Positions 8,668 to 17,307 of a stretch of DNA of 28,026 bases are shown one piece after another. This DNA is from Chara braunii (Eukaryota > Streptophyta > Charophyceae > Charales > Characeae): NCBI GenBank assembly GCA_003427395.1, contig BFEA01000031.1:3629196-3657221 (forward strand), given 5' to 3'. Below the pieces are notes generated by a model. The model was not told the DNA's origin. It did not search any database and worked only from the letters and a program-made list of their open reading frames with translations. The first letter of the stretch is position 1, and each line of letters starts with the position of its first letter. The position numbers were made by a program, and so were the translations under genes.

Positions 8668-10285
8668 GTTGGGAACCTGCCCCGGCTTGGTTGCGTAATA
8701 ATAAGAACGTGGTTTTTCCAGAATATCGTGATGTGGCCGGAAGGCTCAAAAATCAGATTTTGCCCTCCTTCTCTGCTCTTGACTTGGCTCTCCCTCGGTT
8801 AGATCGTGGTTCTGTTGCTTCTTGTTGTCTTGGTTCGGAGGAAACTCAAAAGGACTGTTCTAATTCGAATGCCATTTCTTGGGCAAATAAGTTAAATGGA
8901 TTAGTGTGGGTATCAATTGACCATAGTCCTTGAGATACGTACGTGTGTTGTCCGTTACTATACCAGGAGGGGATTAATGGGTTGTTCCATAATAATCCTG
9001 GATTCAGCAGAATTGAGACTGAGGAAAATACGCTGATGAGATTGGCTAAGAGGGACTATGAGCTGGAAGGATTGAAAAAAGTGGGAAGGTGGGATGCGAA
9101 AGGGGAGATTGGTAAGTCGTATGTAATTCCTAAACACAAAGATGTGTTTAAGTGGCGACCCATTTGTCCGTCATTCAGTGAGTGTGGGGTTAAAGGTTGT
9201 CGGGAAATTTCTCGGTCTGTGAATACGATGATTTGGAATCTGCCCAAGGCCTCTCACTTCAACTTGAAGAGCGCTGATCTTTTGGTCGACTCGCTTAATT
9301 TGGTTCACAAAGGATTGAGGAAAGGTGACTCTCTACTCACAGCAGCTTTTGATATAAAGGAGATGTTTTGTAATTTGCCTCACGCTTCTATCCAGAATGC
9401 AATCGAATGGATCATTGACCTTTGGGAGGGAAAAGAGGCGAAGGGTGTCTTGTTACAGAAGCGGGGTAAGGGAGCTAAGATCCTAAGAGGCAAGAAGCAG
9501 GAAGGATGGGATATGCTCCTCTTCGATGACATTTGAAAGTTCGTGAGGTTTGACTTAGATCATACCTTTATTCGGGCGAATGAGATTATTCTACAATAGA
9601 AAATTGGAATTCCCATGGGTAAGCCTTCCAGTCCTGCTATTGCTTGTCTACTCTGTGCCTATTCTGAGTTCTCTTTCCTTGCCTCCCTCGGGGCGAATCG
9701 CGGGTTGGTCAATGGAATTCGGCTCATTGACGATGTCTCGATTTTTGTGAAATACCGGGAAGATGACTGTAATTCTCTTCGCAAGGCGAAGAGATTTTGG
9801 AGGGCTTTGCAAAATGCTACGATCCTAAACTGAGCTTGGTGTGCACTAGTAAAGTTGTTGCTTGGGACTTTTTTGGGTGTGTTCTGAGGAAGTTCAGCTG
9901 GCCTTTTGGAATCCAATGTGCGGCGGTGCATAAAAACCAACGGGAGGTTTTGAGTTTGGGATTATGTTTTCAGAGCCTACAGGATAACTGCTCTTACGTG
10001 AGTAAGAAACAAAAGATGGCGGTAGTTGAATCTTTTCTTCACCGTGCTCGAAGGTTCACGAGCATGCCAGCTGTCGAGGTGATGTTCCTGTTCACTTTGA
10101 AGATGGAATTGAGAATTCGAGGATTTCCAGACGAAATTTTTGATAAATCTCTGTGTAACTTTTCTGTCAAGTTCGGAGGCCTGTGGGATTGTTGGATTGG
10201 GTGCTTAACTGGTTGGGATAAAACTTCTTCGAGAATGCGAGTTTGGGGCCTTAATGGCCCCTTTGGGAGGGGGGCACTTCGATAA
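8661..10285 (+). pseudogene. Penelope-like element: reverse transcriptase and C-terminal end
   Basis: The frame from 8661 runs to 9833 with stops at 8931-8933 (TGA), 9534-9536 (TGA) and 9597-9599 (TAG). RT motifs in order are FKWRPICPS (fingers), TAAFDIKEMFCNLPH (motif A, catalytic Asp), GIPMGKPSSPAIACLLCAY (motif B) and RLIDDVSIFVKY (motif C, Asp pair). The small-residue start of motif B and the IDD motif C suit Penelope-like or telomerase-like RTs better than LINE or LTR RTs. A frameshift near 9800-9833 leads to the last frame (9797-10285), an unrecognised thumb-like extension ending LNGPFGRGALR. The stop lies inside the start of the downstream pseudo-LTR. No GIY-YIG follows the RT, so this is not a canonical Penelope. 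Confidence 0.85.
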
Positions 10286-11035
10286 GGTTAATTACTCCAC
10301 ACTGGGCGTGGAAAACTGGGGTTAGAGCTCTTGACCTGTGTGTCCCCTGGCCCGGGAAGAGGGTACTGGGACCCTGGAAATTTTGGAGACAAAAACTTTA
10401 TGGCGGCCCTATTGGTGATTTTGATGTTTCGAATCGAGGCGGGCCGGTTCACTGGTAGGAATAGTTGGCCTTGAGTTCTCGAGTAAGGCCTGTGGGTTTC
10501 GAACCGTGGACTATTAGAAGTAGCTGTTTTTTAACGCCACTCTGCTTGGGCTGTTCTAGATGTCTTCGAGTGTCTGTCTTTCCATAAATAGTATGTCTTG
10601 CACATCGATTGGCACTCGATCTTGTGACAGCCCCTGATGATTCCGGAACCGGCTCCGGATGAAACGCGTAGGGCTTGGCCGGAGTGTTGACCTTGCTTTA
10701 TCACTACGGATATGACGTCCACTTTTGGGTTCAACTTGTTGGCAGGTTTGACTTTTTATTATACGATGCCAGCAATCGTGTTCGGGAGACATCAATGTGT
10801 GAACCTTCCTCCTTCTACTCTCTTTCCTTTCTCCCCTCTCTTTCTCTCCTCCCTTCTCTTTCTTCTTCTACTACCTCGCTATTCAAGGGTGTCTTCTTCA
10901 TTACTGTGGCTGTGATTAGGCCGAATGGTCGTGTGTAAGAGATCTTGTTGTTTTCGCATGTTCTTTAGGCTATAGCCGACATGGGTTGCTCTTACGATAG
11001 TTGTGGCTAATGGATGTCTAGGCGAGTAATCTCAA
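10279..11035 (+). repeat. Downstream pseudo-LTR (uninterrupted copy)
   Basis: This single copy of about 757 bp matches 1018-1682 plus 5457-5547. It shares the first bases with the end of the RT frame (stop TAA at 10283-10285). It carries an intact hammerhead motif and is followed directly by the right target duplication. Because it is uninterrupted, it proves that LINE 1 is an insertion in the other copy. Confidence 0.9.
10613..10686 (+). ncRNA. Hammerhead ribozyme, type I, intact core
   Basis: Inner stem I is AGCCC (10629-10633) with GGGCT (10671-10675). The conserved core CTGATGA is at 10634-10640. Stem II is TCCGGA with TCCGGA around an ACCGGC loop (10641-10660). GAA follows at 10661-10663. 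A two-pair stem III (AC/GT, loop GC) ends in GTA, with predicted cleavage after 10670. An outer helix CACTC/GAGTG (10613-10617 and 10682-10686) lies beyond an internal loop, as in natural hammerheads that need loop-loop contacts. The first pair next to the core in stem II is U-U, which is atypical. Hammerheads in PLE pseudo-LTRs are an established finding; they process the tandem transcript. Confidence 0.85.
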
Positions 11036-11044
11036 CGTGTATCT
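11036..11044. repeat. Right target-site duplication of the Penelope-like element
   Basis: CGTGTATCT is identical to 1009-1017 and directly follows the end of the downstream pseudo-LTR. Confidence 0.8.
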
Positions 11045-11255
11045 TTCCATGTTCTAGCGGAAAATTGATTCTCATTTTGCACGAGGCCCATAGATTGCTC
11101 CCCCCGCCTCTCACGCGGAGTCACGTGAGAAACAGAAGACATTCTTCTTCTAAAAAAAAAACAAAAAAAACAAAGGCAAAATGTCATTTCAACCTCTGAA
11201 CTACGTGACGTGTATCTACCCATGTTCTACAGGACTATTCATTCTCATTTTGCAC
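11036..11255. repeat. Pair of 47-bp direct repeats next to the insertion site
   Basis: 11036-11082 and 11209-11255 share CGTGTATCT, CCATGTTCTA and CATTCTCATTTTGCAC-type words with a few differences, separated by 126 bp. GAGGCCC follows both at slightly different distances. The PLE target lies at the start of the first copy, so the pair existed before the PLE landed. Confidence 0.7.
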
Positions 11256-12056
11256 ATTCGGTGAGTTGTGGAGCGAGGCCCTTGATCTCGCTGGCTCTTT
11301 TTTTGCCTTTTTTAGTAAGCCCTGTCAACAAGGCAGGGCACTCCCTTCTCGGTTTTTTTTTTTTTTTTTCTTTTGTAAGGAAAGAATTTTTATTCATCAT
11401 CAAGAGAGGGGCCGGGGACCCCATAGCTCAACCCGGAAAAAAAAAAAACATCTCTGGCAGCATTAGCCAGCTTAGCTTTTGACGGGACCAAGAGGACCCG
11501 GTACGCACAGTTATGACGTATACTGGGGGATGTTACCTTCCCTACAGCCAAATTAAGCATTCCTGAAAGAAAGAAGGAGGGTATGAAGCCAAGGGAGCTA
11601 CGAAGACCTACCCAGCACATCACAGGCCTAGGATGGCCTGACACCGGCCTAAACCGACCGATTGGAGCCAAGGCTTCCAGTTGCCCTGGCCCGTCTCGTT
11701 TTTCAATACTTCATAGCAGTAAACAGATGAATGCTTCCCATATTTCTCAGGAGATGCAGTTCAAACTGCAAAAAAAAAACAAAAGCAGACACGCCTCAGG
11801 CCCAAATCGTCCGCCCCTATTTTGAAATGGGAAAAAAGGCCATCCCTCAAAAGGGAAACTGGTCTTAGGGACGACTGCGACCGGACCCTTTTTCTGCTTT
11901 CGGAAGCCCCAAACGGACCCATCCTAGCAATGCTCTACTGCAAGACATTACCCAAAATGGAAAGGACACGAAAGACGAAATGCAAACCACACAAGGCGCA
12001 GCCTCCTAGATGCGAAATAGGAAGTGACGATGAACGAGAACCACGAAAGCGCCGTG
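11256..12056. other. Region without a recognisable gene
   Basis: I see only short frames with homopolymer-encoded Phe or Lys runs. T and A runs occur at about 11355-11371, 11438-11449 and 11771-11780. No domain, RNA gene or element could be supported. Confidence 0.6.
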
Positions 12057-12059
12057 CTG

Positions 12060-12203
12060 GTGGGACCCCTGGTCCCAACCTACGCGTTCGCCAGTGGGAC
12101 CACGGATCCGCTGGTCCCACAACACCAAACCTCCAAGCCATCCGGTGGGATCCTGGTCCCACGGAAGCTACTCCCTGGTGGGACCCTGGTTCCACTGGCG
12201 AAC
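12060..12203. repeat. Cluster of four short palindromes of the GTGGGACC/GGTCCCAC type
   Basis: The units lie at 12060-12077, 12094-12120, 12145-12162 and 12178-12195. Each has GTGGGA(C/T)C and its near-exact complement within 18-27 bp. An outer inverted repeat (GTTCGCCAGTGGGACCA at 12086-12102 and TGGTTCCACTGGCGAAC at 12187-12203, one mismatch) encloses units 2-4, so the whole block could fold into a branched structure. No protein function is claimed. Confidence 0.75.
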
Positions 12204-12554
12204 GAGTGAAATGGTTTTCACAAAGCTGGAACAGCTGGCGCTCGCATCGGGACGTTGAAGTGCCAATGGGGCCGGTAATATATATATATTTTTTTTTTGG
12301 GGGGGGGGGGGAAGTTGTATTTCAATTTGTAATTTGAGCCTTGGGCACTGTGCCCACGTGTTAGGCAAAAAAAAAAGAAAAAAAAAGTGCTAGTGGGACC
12401 CACGCGAAAACGGGGAGTACGACCCTGCATTTCTGCATATGGTTTATAAGGGACGATGGGTTTCCCAGCTGTGACGCTCCCCACAAATAGATCGGAGCCT
12501 TTGTTTCTTCCAAAAAAAAAAAAAAAGGGAAACCTATGGTGCAGTCAGGGATTG
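12204..12554. other. Gene-less stretch with homopolymers
   Basis: It contains an (AT)n-T9-G12 tract (about 12280-12312) and A-rich runs at about 12366-12386 and 12511-12525. One GCTAGTGGGACCCAC word (12389-12403) belongs to the motif family seen at 13259 and 13771. Nothing else is supportable. Confidence 0.6.
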
Positions 12555-12682
12555 AGTTTGTAATTGCACTCGAGGCAAAAGGCCCGGTAATGCTGAATGT
12601 ATATGACCGACGTTTCGGGTCCGGTGGGGTCGCATGGGGGTGTGTTGTATTCGTGGGATTGCGTGAAGTGCAATTACAAACT
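12555..12682. repeat. 16-bp perfect inverted repeat
   Basis: AGTTTGTAATTGCACT (12555-12570) and its exact reverse complement (12667-12682) flank 96 bp without a recognisable gene. It could be the terminal repeats of a tiny MITE, but no target duplication is clear. Confidence 0.6.
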
Positions 12683-12856
12683 TTTTTCGTGACTGCGCCA
12701 AAGTTACCCCTAAAAAAAAAGGAAAGGAAAAAAAAAAAAAAAAGGGGAGTAGAAACGCTGGAAACCCCCTTGGGCAACTCAGGCGTCCCTTGCGTCCAGT
12801 TGGCAGCTCAGGCGACCCTTGCGGTTGTGGAGGAGGAGCATTCCTTAGGCCACACT

Positions 12857-13062
12857 AGGACTTTTTCCAGTTCTCTATGGACGTAATTGCGGTCAAGTGC
12901 ATCCAAACCAGGTCGGAAAAAAGCGGTGGTATGCATCCAGGAAACTAACTCTCAGTATTACTCACACTACCTAGGACTTTTTCCAGTTCTCTCTGGACGT
13001 AATGGCCGTCAAGTGCATCCGAACCGGGTCGGAAAAGCGGTTGCATGCATTCAGGAAGCTCC
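12857..13062. repeat. Two-copy direct repeat, about 90 bp, period 116
   Basis: The words AGGACTTTTTCCAGTTCTCT, GGACGTAAT, GTCAAGTGCATCC, GGTCGGAAAA and a TGCAT(C/T)CAGGAA word occur in the same order from 12857 and again from 12973. By eye they are about 88 percent similar. A shorter tandem (CTCAGGCG...CCCTTGCG, twice) lies just upstream at about 12778-12823. Confidence 0.8.
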
Positions 13063-13120
13063 TTGTGTGAGTGTGTCCTTAGAGTGTACGCGGCACACCT
13101 AAGTTACTCGTAAAAATCAC

Positions 13121-13210
13121 CTACTGGCTTAGCTCAGTTGGTACACCGGCTACTACACCCCTTAAGCTGTTGCAAATACACATTTGACCTGAGTTCGAAC
13201 CCCACTGGAA
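13121..13210 (+). repeat. tRNA-like segment with A and B boxes (possible SINE head or tRNA relic)
   Basis: TGGCTTAGCTCAGTTGG (13125-13141) fits the RNA polymerase III A box, and GAGTTCGAACCCC (13191-13203) fits the B box, with about 50 bp between them. The flanks do not form a convincing acceptor or T stem, so it is not a functional tRNA. It could be the head of a tRNA-derived SINE whose body would run into 13211-13400, but I find no A-tail or second copy in the window to prove that. Confidence 0.45.
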
Positions 13211-13770
13211 GCAGATGTCATTGAGTAAAACACTGTAATTTTGAGTTACCCAGGAGCCGGGACCCACTAGCATCGATTTACGCTTCGGCTCCATGGTTTT
13301 CAACCACGTGTGGCAAGAGGTGACATCCGGCAACCGTTGATCCTTTTGTGTATCGTAGGCGCAGGGCGATAAGGACCGAATTCGGTAGGGTATCTGTCCG
13401 CCAGGCAATAGAAGAGTTCCGTTTTCATTTTTTGGCCCATTTAGCTAGCCACTTTGCATTGGCGCGAAGCTGCAATATTAGGGAGGTCCCCGGGGGGGGT
13501 GTTTTTGCATCAATGTTGTTTTCTCTTTTTTATGTGGTAAAATAGAGAATACTGAGATTTCCGTGGAAGACTGCGCCGGTGGGAAGGTCGCATGCAGATG
13601 TACCGGGTTGGTGGAATTATGGGTGCACTGAAGTTCTGTCATGATGTCGATGTCAGGCCCCGTAATTTTTCGTTTTTTGGGTCCTTTTCTTTGCATTCGT
13701 GTAAATGATAAAAAGCATTGTTTATCCGTTTTTAAATGAGAAAACAACGGCACACAACTATTTACTCTAT
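13211..13770. other. Region without a recognisable gene
   Basis: No coding or RNA feature is supported. GGGACCCACTAGC (13259-13271) is a minus-orientation copy of the GCTAGTGGG word seen nearby. Confidence 0.55.
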
Positions 13771-13809
13771 GCTAGTGGGTCCCGGCTACAGGGGCCTGGA
13801 CCCACTAGC
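13771..13809. repeat. 12-bp perfect hairpin GCTAGTGGGTCC / GGACCCACTAGC
   Basis: The arms at 13771-13782 and 13798-13809 flank a 15-bp loop. The same word occurs as single arms at 12389 and 13259. It resembles a terminator stem, but no transcription unit here calls for one. Confidence 0.7.
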
Positions 13810-14478
13810 AACGACGTGTGACACAGTTTTATGTTTTTTTGGAAAATACAAAGTGATTTTTTATTTGCATGAATGGATGGTTTTCTGATTTAAAATGAAT
13901 TGAAATAGCACACAAAAGTATGAAGAACAGCTGTGCACCCAAATTCATGGGTTGGTACGATCTCCTTCACGTAAGTCTTCATAGTGATGTACCGTGGCAA
14001 TAAATGTGTCCATGAACACAGCCACGAGGATGAACAAGTAATGGCTATAGGGACACATTCATCCCCATGTATCTCATGATGCCTCTAACAGGGCATCCGA
14101 CAGACGCAGAAGAGTTCCTGTCAGATCCACCACGATATCTGAATTTCACATTTCAAGTTTTATTTCTCAGAGCCCAAAAAAAAAAAAACGAAGTCTGGAA
14201 ATCNCCCCCCCCCCCTTTAGAGCCCATAAAATCCAGGCCTCCCGCCCACGCAGACCCACGAGCTATCATGTCCAAGTTAGTCCAACATCACTTTTTTTTT
14301 TTGTCGATGCATCTCATTGGAAGGGAGGTGGGCATCTTTACAGTCCCCGCTCAGAAACTACCAGGCCGTTGAGATCCGATCTATTCGACGGCCGTATTGA
14401 GTCACTCTATGCCACACATGATCGAAATCCTGAACGGCGTGGTAGGATACCTTGCAAGTGGGTCCAGGCCCCAGTGCC

Positions 14479-14480
<2 letters not shown>
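13810..14480. other. Region without a recognisable gene
   Basis: An ambiguous base at 14204 followed by a C run and an A run upstream mark a poorly resolved homopolymer spot. Frames here are short. No element or RNA is recognised. Confidence 0.6.
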
Positions 14481-14520
<40 letters not shown>

Positions 14521-14633
14521 AAAGCTGCAAAGCTGCCTTCTCCTCATCATGGGACAGCCATATATTTTTTTTCACAGATCAGATATTAAACTGATCAGAA
14601 CAAAAACTACACTTGTCTTAGCCAAAAGGCCCT
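14481..14633 (-). pseudogene. U2 snRNA-derived retrocopy with long A tail
   Basis: Read on the minus strand, 14631-14578 gives GGCCTTTTGGCTAAGA, AAGTGTAGT, TGTTCT and ATCAGTTTAATATCTGAT in order. This matches the conserved 5' part of U2 snRNA, including the branch-point-pairing region, with a few differences. Beyond it the minus strand diverges (about 14577-14520) and ends in 39 A residues (T run at 14481-14519). The first ~11 bases of U2 are not conserved. This is a retrotransposed U2 chimera or SINE-like copy, not a functional U2 gene, because the Sm site and later stem-loops are absent. Confidence 0.8.
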
Positions 14634-15047
14634 CACATATCTTTTGAACTGGTGTTCTGCCATATGTCATCATAAAACATATCTTTCTATTTTCATAAGC
14701 TACCTACCACTACTCGTAAGGCTATACAGGGTACCCCTTCAAGCATTGCTTTCTACCTCTCAAGGCGGTCTCCCTTTTTTCTTTTTCTTTTTCAAAAAAA
14801 GTTTACTTGTAAAAATTTGTGGCTTGTTCAAAGCGACCGTCTTGTTAAAAAAAAGAAAAAAAAGAAAAAGAAAAAAAAAGAGGGGTTCCATGTATGGCTG
14901 GTACTTCGCCTCTTGTCATCGCTTTTGTATGTTTCGATTCCGTTTATTTTAGCCCCCTTGCAAAGGGCGACGGCCTTGACTTAGAATTGTATTTTATTTT
15001 TGTTCATTTGATTTCTTTTTTTTTTTCTTTTTTTTTTTTCTTTTTTT
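14634..15047. other. Gene-less stretch with A and T tracts
   Basis: It holds a TTC-rich tract (about 14775-14793), an A-rich tract (about 14847-14880) and a T-rich tract (about 15018-15050) just before LINE 2 begins. The frames are low complexity. I see no gene. Confidence 0.6.
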
Positions 15048-15262
15048 TTTTCAATTATCCCGTACTTTTCAATTAGGGCCCAGTGCCCAAGGCAGAAAAA
15101 GTTCTGAAAACATTAACATACAATTAGCGACGGTACTAGTAAATGGGCTCCAATCAGAAATGTTCCCCTTGACCCAATCGCTGCGCCAAGCATGCCCATT
15201 GGCCCCTTTAATTTTTGTCCTGCAACTGGAAGTGTTACTGGTCAACATCAGACATAACCCTA
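15048..15262 (+). pseudogene. LINE 2 reverse transcriptase, left fragment
   Basis: In the frame through 15130 the sequence reads FQLGPSAQGRKSS, then TVLVNGLQSEMFPLTQSLRQ, then ACPLAPLIFVLQLEVLLVNI and RHNP. This is the region around RT motif B (VNG...R-Q-G-C-P-L-S-P in most plant LINEs; the Gly is Ala here). It ends at the gypsy element, and the next RT block (ADDL) follows at 25242. The catalytic FxDxxKAYD block is absent because the copy is 5'-truncated. Confidence 0.85.
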
Positions 15263-15839
15263 TGTGACGAACCGATTTCCACACCGCGCGATTTCCTGTG
15301 CGATAGCGATGAGGGGTCCTAAGCTGGGAAGGTTGGGCCAATTACGGGAGATCGGGATCGGTGGGAAATTGCATCAGTGTCCTCGCTTTTTCGTCTTCTT
15401 TTGGTTTTCTTTTTTTTTCGATGGTCGGGTTCGGAACTGGGCGTGTCCCGGGATGATCGATTGATTGGTCGGTTGAATGGCCGGCGCGCGGACATGCGCG
15501 CGATTAATAAATGTTGAAGTCGTTTCTTTTGGTTCCGTTTCGGACCTTTTAGGCGCGGACATCGCGTGGGAATTTTGCTTCGTTCTTTTTGAATTTTTTT
15601 TTTGAATTCCTTTTAAGATTTTGTCGACCCTATTATCTTTCTTGTGTTTCGTCTTTCTCGCCCTTCTTCTCCTTCTCTTGCTGCGTTTTTCGTAGCTGCG
15701 GTCTGCATGATCGGATCGATGCGTGGAGAGCGGCTACGTCCCCCACGCCACGATCGGGCTATGCAGACGTAGGCAATTGCTCCCCCTTCTCTCCTTTTAA
15801 GTCCTTGTAATTCCGTGTTCTTCGCGCATGCATGTACGC

Positions 15840-15846
15840 TATAAAT
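15840..15846 (+). promoter_or_regulatory. TATA-like box in the 5' LTR
   Basis: TATAAAT lies in a context conserved in the 3' LTR (23582-23588). It is a reasonable candidate for the element's promoter. A second TATATAAA at about 16184 is also shared in part. Confidence 0.5.
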
Positions 15847-16292
15847 TCCGGTTGCGCCATTAGTTAGCTCTCTTAACCAGCTATTAGAAGCTCGGGGTTG
15901 TGTGATCAGAGAGGGTCGGCACACGAGCGAAGTAAGAGGTGAGTAGAGTAGGAGTCGGGCGACCCGACGAGCTGGTGCGAAACACGCGGGGGTGACGCGG
16001 GCCACGACGGACTGTGGGCGCGGGCGAACCTGACGGGTGCGGGAGAACTACGGGGGGTGACGACTTCGTGGGTCGGTGCGCGACGACGGACTGTCCGCAT
16101 CGGAGAGAGAGAGAGGAAGAGGGACCTGAGGTTGATGGACGCGGATTTGTCGTCTCTTTATCTTTTCTCCCTCCCTACTCGTGTATATAAATTTTGATTG
16201 CGACTCTGGGCGATTCGCCCGTTTCTGTTTTTCGGAATCTGGATTTGGTTTTTGTTCACACTCGTCTTTGCGATTTCCATCTTGGATGTATG

Positions 16293-16321
<29 letters not shown>
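16293..16321. repeat. GT microsatellite in the 5' LTR
   Basis: A run of about 14 GT units; the matching place in the 3' LTR has a slightly longer run. Confidence 0.95.
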
Positions 16322-16323
<2 letters not shown>

Positions 16324-16809
16324 AGAATGGATGAATGAATGGATGTTACGTCTGTTTGCTGATTCTCATGTCGATCCTTGCCTTGCTTCTCGTCTTGATG
16401 TACTCGTACGAAGGGTAGAAATTTTGCATAGTCCTTGAGGCTGTTTTCATTTTTGCTTATCCTTCGATCGAGCTGTTGTGGTTGTTGCACCTTGCATGCA
16501 AAAAAATTACGGAGTGATTAGACAATCGAAGGACTGGCCCGGCAAACGTCGCGCGAGGACGAGTGTAAACACGACCTGATCTGCGCATTTACATGTGTCC
16601 CTGTGCGTCGATTCGTCAATTCCAAAAAGGACCATCAATCGCAGGAGTACTGTATGATTGGATACGGTCATCAAGGGTCTGCGATGGAGCAGTCATCCCG
16701 CGCGAACTAACGTAAGCGCGACTCGATTCACGCAGCCTGCACATGCTCACACGCGGTGATCGCAATCGGCATAGACCAGCCCTTAGGCATCTCACCGCTC
16801 TACGATGAC

Positions 16810-17307
16810 ATGATGACACACTCCGAGAGCTCAGAGTCGTTGTTGTACAACCCGGACTACTTCACCTCGTGGATAGAGGAAAGTTTTCAACAGAGATTCC
16901 CTTGCCTAATAGAGAACCGATTGTGCCCAAGGGAGTTTCACTGCGCCACAACCAGCGACCCCCGGTGCTCTGATTTCCCCACTCAGAACCACACCCACTA
17001 CTTCACCCACCCCGGATTTGTCGTTATCTCTACTAGCTTCCCTCCTTTCCATCTTCTTCTCCCGTACCATCGGCTCAGTGCCGTCCCGTGGAAGGCCATA
17101 GACCCATACTGGCCCAGCACGCCCTGCGGAAATTGCAGACGACGCGACGAGCAGAGAGCCCCAGAAGCCCGAAGTCCTAACCCGAACGCGCGACGACCGG
17201 CGCCACGTGGCAACTTCCCCCGGCCTGTCTCATCAGGACCACACGCACCCCGGACGGACCTCTCGACGAACCTCCATCCCCAAAACGGATGGATCGCGCG
17301 AAATTGA
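16810..17307 (+). CDS. Conserved 166-codon open frame in the 5' LTR, unknown function
   Basis: From the first ATG the frame is open for 166 codons including the stop, and the 3' LTR has the same frame with the same length (24466-24963). The predicted protein has a Cys/His-rich middle (RFPCL, LCPREFHCATTSDPRC, HTHYFTHPGF), then VPWKAI, CGNCRRR and an Arg/Pro-rich end. No family is recognised. The upstream frame is closed in this LTR by a stop near 16708. The shared open frame could reflect real coding use, high GC content or simple shared ancestry; the differing residues include both conservative and radical changes. I would not call it a gene without substitution analysis. Confidence 0.35.
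   Translation: MMTHSESSESLLYNPDYFTSWIEESFQQRFPCLIENRLCPREFHCATTSDPRCSDFPTQNHTHYFTHPGFVVISTSFPPFHLLLPYHRLSAVPWKAIDPYWPSTPCGNCRRRDEQRAPEARSPNPNARRPAPRGNFPRPVSSGPHAPRTDLSTNLHPQNGWIARN

Larger units (their letters stand above)
1018..11035 (+). mobile_element. Penelope-like retroelement with N-terminal GIY-YIG, pseudo-LTRs and hammerhead ribozymes
   Basis: The element is bounded by 9-bp direct repeats and has the same ~757-bp sequence at both ends: 1018-1682 plus 5457-5547, and 10279-11035. The body (5548-10278) carries, in order, a CCHC zinc knuckle, a long coiled coil, a SAP-like helical segment, a GIY-YIG endonuclease and a reverse transcriptase with PLE-like motifs. Removing the LINE at 1683-5456 leaves about 6.2 kb. 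The left copy of the repeat begins with the last codons and stop of the ORF (CTTCGATAA), as expected if it is the 5'-truncated remnant of an upstream tandem copy; that layout is typical of PLEs. Canonical PLEs have the endonuclease C-terminal; here it precedes the RT, as reported for the Naiad/Chlamys type. Several stops and frameshifts make this copy inactive. Confidence 0.85.

Noticed and set aside
9028-9050. CTGATGAG in the RT region as a further hammerhead core
   Set aside because: No stem II, GAAA or closing stem I could be found around it.
14397-14594. Open frame with a long Phe run
   Set aside because: It is translation of the 39-nt T run, which is the A tail of the minus-strand U2 retrocopy.
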